From Antennarius striatus (taxonomy: Eukaryota > Chordata > Actinopteri > Lophiiformes > Antennariidae): a stretch of DNA of 64,000 nucleotides. The notes beneath the pieces were generated by a model, which saw nothing but the letters and a program-made list of their open reading frames with translations, was not told where the DNA came from and did no database searches. Below, in pieces: positions 23,844 through 35,671 of the stretch. Position numbers and translations under genes: made by a program. The stretch covers positions 15,261,001-15,325,000 of the forward strand of contig NC_090780.1 of NCBI RefSeq assembly GCF_040054535.1, written 5' to 3'. Position 1 is the first letter of the stretch, and every line of letters begins with the position of its first letter.

Positions 23844-26800
23844 ATGCACAACCGGTCACGTTACCTCATATTTTTCCAATACATTGGAACTAAATACTGG
23901 TGGGTTGTGCTGCACGGAGGTAAAGTACTGTACTGTATTATTGGTAACGATTTTGTGCTGATATTTTTTGATGACTATTTTCTATGCAGTGGAGCAGTGA
24001 GATCGCCTCCACATCAGCTGAATAAGACGGGGATCCAGAATCACATAGAGGTAAGTTCAGTGTTTGTGTCCTGATGCATCCTTTAAGAAAGGAGAACCGA
24101 TCATAATTTATCTCTTAGAGAAACTTAAGGCATCAAAACAGCAATAGTTAGTCAACAATAATAAGCTTAATTTGTAGAGCACCTTTCTTACAAGAAGTGG
24201 AGCTGCAATGGCTTTACATCAAGTGCCTAAAAAGACCGAAAATAAAAACAACAACAGAAAGGTAATGTTAATTGTGCAATGTTAAAAGTAGAGAATGGAA
24301 TAAGGAAAGAAGAAAGTTCCTTTATTAGTCCCTCTGTGGGGAAATTTTTTTTCAGTCTACATTTCACATACATATAGGCTGGAACACACACAAAGAGTAA
24401 ACTGTAAATAAACTGTAGATGGTTTGGTGCCTTGCTCAAGGGCACCTTGGCGGTGCTCAGGAGGTGAACATCATACTTTGATCCATGCTGGTCTTGAACT
24501 GGCTGCCCTCCAGTCACTGGAGTGAGCTGCTGCCGCCTCAGATAAGATCAGATAAGAAACTTCAGACTAGTCTTCAGATCAAACAGCAAGAAACTTGTAA
24601 CATGGCATGTTTGATTTCATCTGATTTACTGGACATTACCTGCCCTGCTATGCGACAACTGAACATGCCCAGCTCCACAGATTGTGGGTGTCTTTGTTAA
24701 CAAAGCAACAGTGAACTAGATCCAGCTGAATACACAGATCACTCTCCACTCCCTTTTTCTTTCTGCTCTTGTTTCCTGTCAGCCCTCCACTTTCTATGCA
24801 ACACAGCATTTCTAATTAAGGGCATAAATGTAACCCAAAATAAAGTCTTGTCGCGTCATGCTGCTGCTGTTTACAGCTTGACTTGATATCCCTTTATTCT
24901 GTATTTTGATCTAACTCAGTCTGACTGTTTGTGGTGAGGTATGACTCTTTATTTAAACTACAACAGCAGTTATACTATTTCATCCTTTGATATTCTGTCT
25001 ACGTGCAGGATGCAATAAAGAAGCTGAGGCCTGTCGATCCAGTATTATCAACAATTTCCAGTCGGACAGACACGGGCGTTCACGCCCTCTCTAACTCTGC
25101 ACACTTCGACCTGCAGCGCAGGAACGATATGCCACCGTTTCCTGAGGACATTCTTGTTAATGCTCTTAATTTCCACCTGAAAACAGAAGAGATCAGGTGA
25201 GTCAGCAATCCTCAACCTCAGTCCTGACAGTGAAATCTCTAAAGTTCTGTGACATTATTCAAAGTATTTGTTTACGTGTAAATTAAATGAAAAGCGACCG
25301 ACAAACACTGTCACAAAGGAAGAATCAAATATTGACACTTCTTCTCTTCTACATGGATCCAATCCAAGATTTCATATATTCTTCTCGCTTGATGCCCAGC
25401 ACCAAAACCACGTCTTATTAAATGTTATTTAATTGTTTATGTGTGGTAGGTGGAAAAAGTGGAAAAATCTCTAGTTCAATGTTAAAAAATAACATTAAAA
25501 AAAAAATCCAGATTTCCAAAATTTGAATGAATTTGCTCTTTGTTGCTATTTGACAAATTATTCCACCAATTTTCAGAAAAAGGTCCAGACAAGTTTTATG
25601 TTCATCTTACAAAGAAATGGATTTTCATCTCCCTCATACACTAAACCAAGTTTTAGGCCAGCTTTCAGATTCTGTATCATATTAGATGACCACTGTTATG
25701 TCTTTCCCTCTCAGGTGACAGGTACTAGTGGAGTCCTGTTCAGTCTGTCATCCCTTAAAATCATCCCGTTATCAAAACAAAGGTTTTTAAGTTGACCATC
25801 TTAGTGTTTTAATTCAGCATCCATTTAGATTGAAAGGAAAAGTGTGATCTTTCTTGTAATTGATCACAGTGGATCTATGTGGATTTACTGTATCTCTGCT
25901 TAATATCTTTATCTCATTGAGTTCACCTGATTAGTAGAAAGAACAGCATTACTTAAGTATAAATAAATTCCTGCATGAGGGTGTCTTCACTTTACTTCCT
26001 CTTGAATCCCTTCATTACATGCTGGTGCATTATTCAAAGCTACAATCACATTCCCATGATGACTGTTTCATAAAGCTGTGATACTTTGAGTTGTTGGCAG
26101 AAACAAAGAGACATTAACAAAGTAGAACAAAAGAGAGGGATAGTGGTGAAGGACAAAGGGATTTAGTGAGAGAGAGGAAAGTTGGAGCAACAAACAGATT
26201 CCAAAACAGTCAGGATGAACACAGGAGTGAGGGTGAAACAGAAGGAGCCGTTTGGGAGACAGAGGAGAGAGGAAAGGGAGGCTTTCAGCATCCTGCTAAT
26301 CCCTAAACCTGCAGAGAGAAGGTTAGAAAGGATTATCCCCGCTCTGCTTTTTGGTCTATAGCATCTATTAATACACAAATACAGACACACACACACACAC
26401 ACACACATACACACGAGTACACTCGCTAAATGGAAACAACCATCTTCATTAGTATGTGAACCCTGCTGATTTTAGCACTAACAGTGTTATGGAGACTCTA
26501 CGTAAACAGATTCTGCGTTTCCACATATAATTTTACTGTATTCAACCACTAGTAATGTTTGTGTCCCATTGGATTTTCATGAAGATGAAATTTTCACAAG
26601 ATCCTTGGAGGGAATAAACAGACAGGTGCACACTGTAAAAAATACCCTCACTTTTTAGATGATCAAATCTTTTTTGTCATCAAGGGAAACTGCTAGTAGA
26701 AAACTGGTGCCATACCAAACAATACCCCAGATCTCAAAAGTGTTAGACCATGCTTTGTTCCCTGCTTATTAAAAATGTATGTGGATGTGTGTGTGTGTGT

Positions 26801-26943
26801 TTATGTGGTTTAGTGGCCAGGCAAATGTTTTCACTTCATGTTGGAGCAGACGATGAATGAGACACAAGGGTTTCCTCTGCCGTGCGTCACCGCAAATCTC
26901 CTCCCCGGAGAAACGTAACCTAGTTTCTGTGCCTGTGACTTGA

Positions 26944-26999
<56 letters not shown>

Positions 27000-29900
27000 A
27001 GAGCTTCAACAAAAGTTACTTTAGTAGTTAGCCATTAAAGGCCAACTATTTTGATAGTATGTGAATCAGTTTGAGAATTTCTAGAAGCATTAAGTAATTC
27101 TAAAAAAATGTTAGCAAATGCATTATTTCAATGATTTGGGTAAAAACTTGTTAAAATTGATATTTCTTTTTCACCAGTCATATAGAGTTGTTGATAGTCC
27201 TAACTTTGCCATTTTATTTTTTATCAAATATGTTGAATCTGATTTAATTTTTTCATGAATGTGTTTGCTGAGGTGACTGGTTTAGTGTGAGATAGTGACA
27301 TGTTTTTGCTGCCATTGTATTTATGTCAAACTCTTGACAGTGTGTGCTGTGTCTCTGTATCGTGGTTTCATGGTGAAACTGAGCTCCACACAGATGCTGT
27401 ATTTGTACCTGAAACAGTTTGAATCATTTTTAAATGCATCCCTTGAAAAACAATGAAAAGACGAATAAGTCTTTAATGTTTTACAAACAAGTGCTGTTTG
27501 GTTTATGGTTCCATGTGTTTGACTTTGATTCCATGCCAGTCCACTTTGATATTTCACTAATACCCATAAACTGATCCATGCTGATTGATTTAGCTATCAG
27601 GGGAGCTCATGTCCGAACACGTTATCACATGACCTACCCCTGCCTTATGGTTTGTGCACGGATACAGTACAAGTGTCCATCTGTGTCCAGACTGCTTCAG
27701 TCTGAGAGAGAAATGAAGCACAGTTTAAAAAGAAATCATCTCAGCATGTTTGTTTTTGGTTTTTAAGACATCCACTTTTATTCCAATTTTTATTATTTTC
27801 TGTGACTTTTGAGACATTAAAGGACATTCACGACATCAGACACGCAGTTGAGCTTTCTTTATAGCATCTCTTCTGTCTCTCTCAGAATCACTCGTGCCTA
27901 CCGTGTGCCCCATAATTTCCACGCCCGATACTGTGCCCAGTCTCGGACCTACGTCTATCGGATCGCCCTGGGAGTCAATAACCGATTTCTGCTTCCTGTC
28001 ACAGAACAAAATCTCTGCTGGTGCCTTCGCAACACGTGAGTTATCCTCCCTCGATCACGGCCCCTCCCTTAATTCGCCATCTGCCTTTTCATCCTTTTTG
28101 GACATGATGATTTTAAGATCAGACTCGGACTCAAGCTCAGTCTGACAGGCCCAGACACACGCAGACACACACGCAGACATGCAGACACAGCCTCAATAAG
28201 CTCATGCCAAGCCTTGCAGAAGCAATGTTATGTTAAACACATAAATAATCCATGCGTGCCACACCAGAACTGCAAATTAGGTTCAGTGAGACAAAGTGTT
28301 TTATCTGAGCAAACAAAGACGAGGAGGCAGAGGAAGGTAAGAAGGACCAGGATGGACGGAGTCAGAATGAGAGACAGAAAACAGACGAAGCTGAATTTTT
28401 AGCTGTGATTGGATGGAGGGAGTGTGAAGAACAAATTTCAGGGAATGTATGTATTAGCGTTTGTCTGCTCTTCACTTTTTGAGAGGAAAGTAGGGCAAGA
28501 TAAGCTGCAGGCTTATACGCATGCAGAGAAACACCCACACACTTACCCTGAGTGTGGTTCTTTCCCACTCTTTCCTTTTTTCAGCATCTCCTTCTCTCCA
28601 CTATTTGTTAGAGTGTATTTGTCTTTCTTCTTCCCTCTCTTTTTCCTCTGTGGTACCTTTTCTTTGTTATCTCCTCTCATTCACAGCCTGTATCTCATCC
28701 CTCTATCCCTAAGCAGCCTCCTCCTCTCTCCTCTCTTTGATCTGCCGCTCCCTGTTCATTACACCGGCCATACACCCACACTGCAAAAAATATCCATCAC
28801 CACTCTTCATCTCAGTGATGAATTTCTTGAAATTTTTAATAGCAAGTTGAATAATCTCCTCGTCGTTCTTACTTCTTCCGTGATATTTCTGAAATGCATT
28901 GATCACATAGTATTAATATTTTAGTCATTAAATATTTAATTACATAATTTAAATAAACTGCATATTTAATTTTTTTAATCTGGATCCCAGACGAACATTT
29001 TTTTGGATTGCTTAAAAAAAACGAATTAGTCCTTGATGTTGTTATAAAACAAAAGTATTTAAAGTACTTAGTCAAATGTAGCCGTATAAAACTATACAAA
29101 ATTGTGGTGAAACCAGCGATGTTGTTTGGTCTAGAGACAGTGTCACTGAGGAAAAGACAAGAGACAGAGCTGGAGGTAGCAGAGATGAAGATGCTGTTTT
29201 GGAGATAAAGTCAGAGAGACCAGACTGAGATGGTTTGGACATGTCCAGAGGAGAGATAGTGAATATATTGGTAGAAGGATGCTGAGTTTTGAACTGCCAG
29301 GCAGGAGGCCTAGAGGAAGACCAAAGAGGAGGTTTATGGATGTAGTGAAAGAGGACATGAAGGTAGTTGGTGTGAGAGAAGAGGATGCAGAAGACAGGGT
29401 TAGATGGAAGCAACTGATTCGCTGTGGCGACCCCTGAAGGGAAAACCCAAAAGGAAAAGAAGAAGATTTAAAGTACTTAGTAAAATTTTAAGGATTTCAA
29501 ATATAAGTAGTTAGTATTTAAGTATTTTTAGTACAGTATTTAAGTATTTTATAAACACCAGTGACTGCAACTTAAAATTTGTTTTAAACAACTGCTCTTT
29601 ATATATGATCATTTAGTCTATAAAATGTGAAAGACAAAACAAAGTTGGTCTCTTTGTCTGACCAGCAATTAATTGATAGCAATGTCATGAGTTTTGTGGG
29701 TATCAAAGTAAAAGACAACAAGTCAGTCAGAGACTGCAACAATCCCGCGAAGGGTAGGTCAGGGTACCCTGAAAGTAGTACCTGACAAGTGCGTAGGTTT
29801 GACCATAGATCCAAGCTAGTGCATAGAAAGATCAAAGCATTAGTTTTGATCAATGGTCTTACATTGGTTTTCTCCTTAGTCTTTCTATCTTATCTGGTTC

Positions 29901-32900
29901 CTGAGTGTACAAAAGTTTAAATTTGACCTTGACCTAGTTTCCTCAGGGTCAAGGTCGTCATCTTATTTTCATCCATTTTGCTGCCCGAGTAATGTGCTTT
30001 ATGTTTCATCTTTCTATCTGCAACGGTTGCTAAGATATTTGGTGAACTAACAGACGGACGGACGAACACTGACAAATACAATATACCACCGTTCTGAATG
30101 TAATCAGCTGCTAACATTGTCACGTCAACTCAGATGTTCAGGATTGTAATTAATACACATATTTTGTATTTCTTCCAATTTCCCTGACGGAACCTCCTTA
30201 AGGGATCAATAAAGTTCTACTTCTTCTTCTTCAATAAGTTATTCAACTTTTGAAACAGGAACAGGAATTCTCGACAACCTGTCATGCTGATTGTGTTCAC
30301 AACATTCCAGCTTTTCATGCAGGTCACGTTCAGGTCACAATGCACTTGTAAAAAGTGAAATTTATCAACCTGAGCTGCCTGTTCTTTTACAACCTGGGAT
30401 AATGTATTGCTTGTGTTGTTTATCAGGGAGCTGGATGTGGGAGCCATGCGTGAGGCTGCTGCTCTACTGGTTGGACTTCATGACTTCAGCAGCTTCAGGG
30501 CCGTCAGCAGCGATATGCCTTTTAAAAATCCTGTCAAGATGCTCAATGTGGCCAGCATACAGCCAAGCTGCTCCTTCATGCAGACACACTTCTGTAGGTA
30601 GGCTACCTGTTCGAGTACACCAATCACATTCATTTAAAAACACCTTCCTGTTGGTGTGCTGCTCTGGGACCTGTGAATTGCAGTAGCACATGAAAAAGGA
30701 ACAGCTGACTTGTTGTTGGTTAAACCTTGGTTTTATGGACTGGTTGTCAGCTGGTGTGTACAGATTTGTCTAACTTAAGGTTAGGTTTATTGGAAAACCT
30801 CTGGGCACACCAGATTAATGATTCCTGGAGGATTAGACCAGAACTAAACTGACTGTTTTCCTTCATTAGTAAGTGTCTGGCCATGAAACACTACTTTTTA
30901 ACAGGCTTAAACCTCAAGCAGATCCAAGACTCAGGGTGGGCAGTCTCCTGCTTTGATCTGTAGGGGGTGACAGAGTATAAATCTCTCTCTCCCTATCTGA
31001 TCTCTAATAACTTTTAAAAACATAATTTTTGGGCATTCCAAACTTGTGTAAAAGATGAGGACACCAGGATATACAATTTATCAAAGATGATCAACAGAAA
31101 ATATTTATCCATCATTACCATTAAGATGACATGTGTTTGGGTTGGTTCTCTACACAAAAACAGACATAAATCAAGTGTTTTATACACTTGGGTTAGGGTT
31201 AGGTTAGTGGAGAGAAAGGGAGTGGGGTACAGGGCCATAGAGATACTTCACGGCTAATATAAAATTACATTTTGTGGTATTTGTAATAAGTACTACAGTA
31301 ATAGTGAAAGTAGTAATATTAAGGGAGGAAGAAATCAAATTGGTAGCATTTATTTGTGTTTCTACTAGCCAGAAAATGTTCCTTTTTCTTAGCTTCGATA
31401 GGACTCGGTTTCACATTTCAGGTCAATCAAAGGTTAGATCGTCTCAAAACTAATCTTGTCAAAAAGAAAGGGAAACTCGACTGCACTCGGGGACCGTAAA
31501 CCTTTACTGATTCTGTCCCTCACCAGAGTCCATGGTTTAACAGCGCTGCCATTTAATTGAGTCTCTGCATCCATTATATGTCAAACTTAATCAGACAGCA
31601 AAGGCTGAGTCAATTTGCATTTGACCCAGTTCTTCCTATATGCCTGTTTTCTGCACTCTCTCCTTAAGTCAGCCTGTTTCAGACAAAAGGGTGGCTGTCA
31701 CTTAAAATTTGAAAAGGAAACATTAGTTTTTGCATTACACACCATCCTATTGAGTGTAAGCCTCAGCTGCACATTCAAGACATGACATTTATACCAAAGT
31801 TTGTGCACGGCCTCCAGATTTGTTCATATTGTCAAGAAAAGCACTGTAATATCCAGTAAAACAAAACGCAGCTACGTTTTAGCACATAATAGGTTTGAGA
31901 GATGGTAACACATCCAGAGTGTACCCATCCCTCTCACCTGCAGTAAACTGGGATAGGCTCCAGCCACATCTGCGACCCGCGAAGGGGGCTTTTGATGAGA
32001 CAATTACAGTCGTCTCATCTACAAGAGGATGGATGGATGGATGGATGGATGGATGGATGGATGGATGGACGGGCGGGCGGGCAGGCGGGCGGGCTTGAGA
32101 GACAGGAGTGTATTTAGAATAATTACCTCCCCGATGTGACTGAGTAATGCGACATTATACATTGCTTTTCCACAAAACTTTAAAAACCCTGTGGTCGTAT
32201 TTAACCTTTCCCTAAAATAGCTTGTTTGCTTGGTAGATTATAGCTCCTCAGAACTGATGTGTGTGTGAACTGGGATGAAAGATTTTGAGAATGTCCTTTA
32301 TGACTATATTTGCATGTTCTGCATTAATATGCAGACAGTAAAAAAAATGAACTAAAGTGACATTAAATACATACAGACATATAGCTCACATTTGTGTGAG
32401 GTTAACATGTTTCTTTCTTTTCCTTTCAGAGAGATTCCAATCTTGGAGCTGACTTTTAAGAGTCCATCTTTTCTCTATAAACAGGTTCGTTGTTATCAAT
32501 AAAAATGCATTTGTTAATGCTCATTTTAAAGAAGTAGCGCCATCTGCTGGTGATGACTGGAAAAAAAAAGAATCACGTATGAGTCTGTCTGTCCTTCCAT
32601 TTTCTTGAGGACACCTTTTTGCTTTGTAAGTCATGGGTTACACTGGAGCTTATCTCAGTTGGCTAGGGGCGCAAGGCGGGGTACACCCCGGACGTGTCAC
32701 CAGCGCATGGCTGGGCCACATGAAAGATGAACAACCACATATACCTGAGAAGAGTTTATAGTGATTACGGAATTCATCTAAATCCGTCATTCAATGTAAA
32801 GCATATTGAAATTAAAATAGTGGGTTTTTCTATTTTTTTCTGTTTTTTCTTGAAACTTGTTGCGCCCTCCTTGTGCTGCAGGTGCGGAGGATGACGGGGG

Positions 32901-33537
32901 CCCTGGTGGCTGTAGGCCTGGGTCGTATCTCGGTGCCGCAGATGAAGGAGATACTTGAAGCTAAAGACAGTTTGGTCTATCCTCAGGGCCTCGCTGCTCC
33001 AGCCCATGGCCTTTTCCTCACCAGGGTGGACTACAAAAAGACAGGTGTGGAACTAAAACATGCAGAAGTTGTTAAAAAAACATGAAGTTCATGTATTTGC
33101 CCTTCTGTTTTGCTTCATACAAGAGTAAAATATTCTAATCAAGTGAACGAATCACACTAGTGTCCTCCCACTTCTTAGTAGGCCTGCTTTAGGCGGCTTC
33201 CCACAGATGACCTGCTATGATGTAAATAAGGATTTTGAAAAGAAAAAATATATTTTTGATTAACACTGACATTTGATTTTTATTCTTTTGACTTGTTTGC
33301 ATAACAAAAATTAAATGGTTGTCTTTCAGATGTTTTTTTATCTCAGGTTACTAGGCCTAGTGTTTAACGTCATCAGTAAGATGTTAACGGAATGCTAATC
33401 ATTTATCATGATGGACAGATGAAATCTTTTTATCAGTACTTTTCAACATTCATATCATCTTTCCCCCATCAGACCTGCAGATCTCGCCTGAGACATCAGA
33501 AGAGCAACTCGTCTCCACTGGAACCTCAGAGGACTAG
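23844..33537 (+). CDS. pusl1: tRNA pseudouridine synthase-like 1 (TruA family), 8 exons
   Basis: Exons: 23844-23899, 23990-24050, 25009-25196, 27886-28035, 30427-30597, 32430-32484, 32882-33044, 33473-33537. All introns are GT-AG and phases match, giving 909 nt or 302 aa (human PUSL1 is 303). The protein opens [18 protein letters not shown]. Exon 3 carries the TruA catalytic motif [13 protein letters not shown] with the nucleophile at Asp60. Exon 4 has [16 protein letters not shown], and the exon 6/7 junction has the conserved FLYKQVRRM segment near residues 223-231. TruA-family enzymes isomerise uridine to pseudouridine in tRNA. Vertebrate PUSL1 has been linked to mitochondria, but I see no decisive targeting signal. 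A GTG-started extension (from 23,820) is less likely than this ATG. Intron 4 holds a LINE fragment and another repeat. All key residues are intact. Confidence 0.96.
24140..24240. repeat. Interspersed repeat fragment in pusl1 intron 2
   Basis: AATTTGTAGAGCACCTTTCT, GGAGCTGCAATGGCTTTACA and AATAAAAACAACAAC resemble a common fish repeat whose usual form has 'TTTATTTGTATAGCACCTTTC' and 'AAAGTGCTTTACA' blocks. Assignment is by memory of the pattern. Confidence 0.45.
24310..24540 (-). mobile_element. SINE copy in pusl1 intron 2
   Basis: On the minus strand: GGCAGCCAGTTCAAGACCAG (B-box-like), the CCTTGAGCAAGGCACC core near 24,430-24,445, and a tail AAATTTCCCCACAGAGGGAC then TAATAAAGGAAC. This is the same family as the copies at 14.4, 58.4 and 61.2 kb. 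Confidence 0.7.
26385..26413. repeat. Short (AC)n microsatellite in pusl1 intron 3
   Basis: About 29 bases of AC with one ATAC interruption. Confidence 0.9.
26946..26998. repeat. (AC)n microsatellite in pusl1 intron 3
   Basis: About 53 bases of uninterrupted AC repeat. Confidence 0.98.
29073..29465 (+). mobile_element. 5'-truncated copy of the same RTE-like LINE in pusl1 intron 4
   Basis: Only the 3' end of the element is present, from GTGGTGAAACCAGCGATG to the GGAAAAGAAGA tail. It is highly similar to 43,300-43,759 but lacks 73 bases of that copy around 29,196. It is bounded by the exact 16-base direct repeat ATTTAAAGTACTTAGT at 29,057-29,072 and 29,466-29,481, a clear target-site duplication. 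It lies in the sense direction in pusl1 intron 4, with no visible effect on splice sites. Confidence 0.92.
29720..30110. repeat. Unclassified interspersed repeat, copy B (pusl1 intron 4)
   Basis: It shares with copy A (285-870) the blocks GAGACTGCAACAATCCCGCG, TTTGACCTTGACCTAGTTTC, TATCTGCAACGGTTGCTAAG, GATATTTGGTGAACTAA and ACGGACGAACACTGACAAA in the same order and orientation. The left and right blocks are closer together than in copy A, so the middle differs by about 180 bases. Confidence 0.7.
31930..32095 (+). repeat. SINE tail with (GGAT)n and (GGGC)n in pusl1 intron 5
   Basis: AAACTGGGATAGGCTCCAGC and CATCTGCGACCCGCGAAGGG form the tail of the teleost SINE in plus orientation. It runs into a GGAT array at about 32,027-32,069 and a GGGC/GGCA array to about 32,094. 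Confidence 0.85.
32635..32750 (-). repeat. Teleost SINE fragment in pusl1 intron 6
   Basis: GGAGCTTATCTCAGTTGGCT, GCAAGGCGGGGTACACCCCG and CACCAGCGCATGGCTGGGCC match the tail half of the SINE in reverse orientation. Confidence 0.75.
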
Positions 33538-33600
33538 AGCACTTCATTCATTCACTCATAGTGCTCTTTGTATTTCCATACTGCTGTATGAAATGATTGT

Positions 33601-33606
33601 AATAAA
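33601..33606 (+). terminator. pusl1 polyadenylation signal AATAAA
   Basis: A canonical AATAAA lies 64 bp after the pusl1 stop and is followed by T-rich sequence. This implies a short 3' UTR of roughly 80-100 bases. Confidence 0.7.
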
Positions 33607-33649
33607 TTGTTTATATTTTTACTCGACACTCACACTCATTTGAACATTA

Positions 33650-35420
33650 AAGCACACATGAACATCTCCATGTTCTTTTAATGTCACATATTAAGAATAC
33701 ATAACTGCATCCATGAACACAGTTCAGCTACAGAAAACCACACAACCTGAACCTATCATAGTCTACACATGACCTTCAGGTTACGATATGAACCAAGCCT
33801 GGTCAGGCAGTATTACTCCTATATGTATGAACTGGGTTTTCATCGCTTCTCACAATTATCTAATAAGGTATACAACTTGTGGAGAGGAGTGTTAAGCTAT
33901 ACAGCCAAAACTGCTTTGTGTGTGTCCGTGGCTCTATTACATAATGGATCAGCAAAGTGCACACTCTCGCTGGTAATGTATACATCCAAATGTCCAGAAA
34001 ACACTGCATTCACTGCTTCTTTCTCCAAAATCCTTTATGTTCACTTGTGTCTAATTTGGCTGCATCTGCTCATTGAGGGATTTTCAGCAAGTTGGCTATA
34101 AACAGTCCATTTAAACTGAACTTCCACCAGCAGTCTTCTCAGTGCAGGTGGAACCCAGATGAGGTTTGCACAAGGTCTAGACTGACCAATCCCTGACCTT
34201 ACAATTCCAGCGCATTGATCAAATGGTTCAGAAATCAGCATAACCATACGTTTTCTACAGTCACCCTATGAAAGTTTCAACTGATTAGGCTCATCGTGTT
34301 CAAAGTACTGCTTCTGACAAAATTTAGCCTCATGAGGAATGTTTTTGCACTTCTTAGAAGTGTAATTCAGTCACACTATTTAACCTGATGTTTGAAATAT
34401 GCACACAAATACATGTTTTACATCTACGTGAACATGTCAGAGCAACACAGTGAATCTGATTGGCGTAGGTCCTCAAGTCGATTCAGCATTTGGTTTCAAA
34501 AAGATAAGTCACACATCCTAAAGAAGCTCCTTAATTCAATATATAATCAAAATTTCAAGTCTTTGCCAGAATAATAAGCCCAAATATTTTAGAATATCAG
34601 TAACAAAATCATGTGTATATATAATGCACTTGAGGAAGGCATTGCGCATCATTTTTGAACCCACAATCCTTAACACAGTCTGGTTGAAGAATGTAACTGC
34701 TTATGATCAACCGGAGACCCTGATTGAAAAGATTGAGACATTGAGACTCAAAAGGGTGAAATGATAACATGAGACCAATATGACATTTTGTACAAAAGCA
34801 AATTGTTTTATGAAATGGAGAAGATGCTGATTTATGCTCAGTGAAGGCACCAAGCCTGCATTGACAATGGCCCTAACTTTTTTAGTGATTTATGAACATG
34901 AGGGTGAAATGCGTGAAGGTCTGATTACTAATCGAACAAATATCTAAATGAGTTAGTGTGTAATTACTCCAGGCAGCCTTTTTTGGCATTTGACCAACAC
35001 CCTGATGCTAAAGCTGAGGTTAATTCATGATTAATTTGTCATGTGAATACAGGTGGATAGTATTTTATAATACAGTACCTATCACAGGCTGATAAGTTTG
35101 CATAGACCCTTGAAACCCAACCATTGCGATATCACAATTTTATTGATTAATGTGTTGGAGCAGCATACCCAACTTCACCCTTTGTAATTTTGGTCAATAC
35201 AGCTCAATAAATGCTGTAATAGTCAACAAGATACACTTACATTCAATTATATGTTGTTCCCTTTAAAATTAAGAACTTTGTGGCACATAAAATTGTTATT
35301 TTATATTCTTTTCTCTTACTAGAGTAGCTTGTATCGTTCAACCACTACAGCCAACACCAAAAAGTTTTTTTTTGTTCAATAAAATAGAGTATACTATTAC
35401 TGGTCTTTCAGCATCAGGAT
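33650..35420. other. Intergenic DNA between pusl1 and ddx19 tails
   Basis: About 1.8 kb of unique-looking AT-rich DNA separates the two convergent genes. The open frames here (up to 110 codons near 33,769) have no recognisable family, codon pattern or splice context. I see no repeat or RNA gene. Confidence 0.6.
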
Positions 35421-35437
35421 ACATAATAAACTCAGAC

Positions 35438-35443
35438 TTTATT
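35438..35443 (-). terminator. ddx19 polyadenylation signal AATAAA
   Basis: The plus strand reads TTTATT here, which is AATAAA on the minus strand, about 230 bases after the ddx19 stop codon. Confidence 0.6.
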
Positions 35444-35671
35444 TAAAGTGGTACAAAGGGTGAAACAGGGTAGGTTCCAGAGGCTTTAAAAACATTCGTC
35501 TGGGAGGAGACATATCCACTTGTAAACATGTGCTGCATTTGTGGTTTTGCTCTTTCCTCCGACAGCTAAAAAAAAAACAACCCATAAAACACTGAAGCAT
35601 ACAGTCCTTGGAGAGCGGCGAGGAGAAGGAAAGTAGGGTTGGTGTCCTTCATGCGATGAACGGTGCTCTCT

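Noticed and set aside
28409-28924. 171-codon plus-strand open frame in pusl1 intron 4
   Set aside because: Composition is driven by a CT-rich tract (runs of Phe, Leu, Ser, Pro). It shows no conserved motif and lies in an intron.
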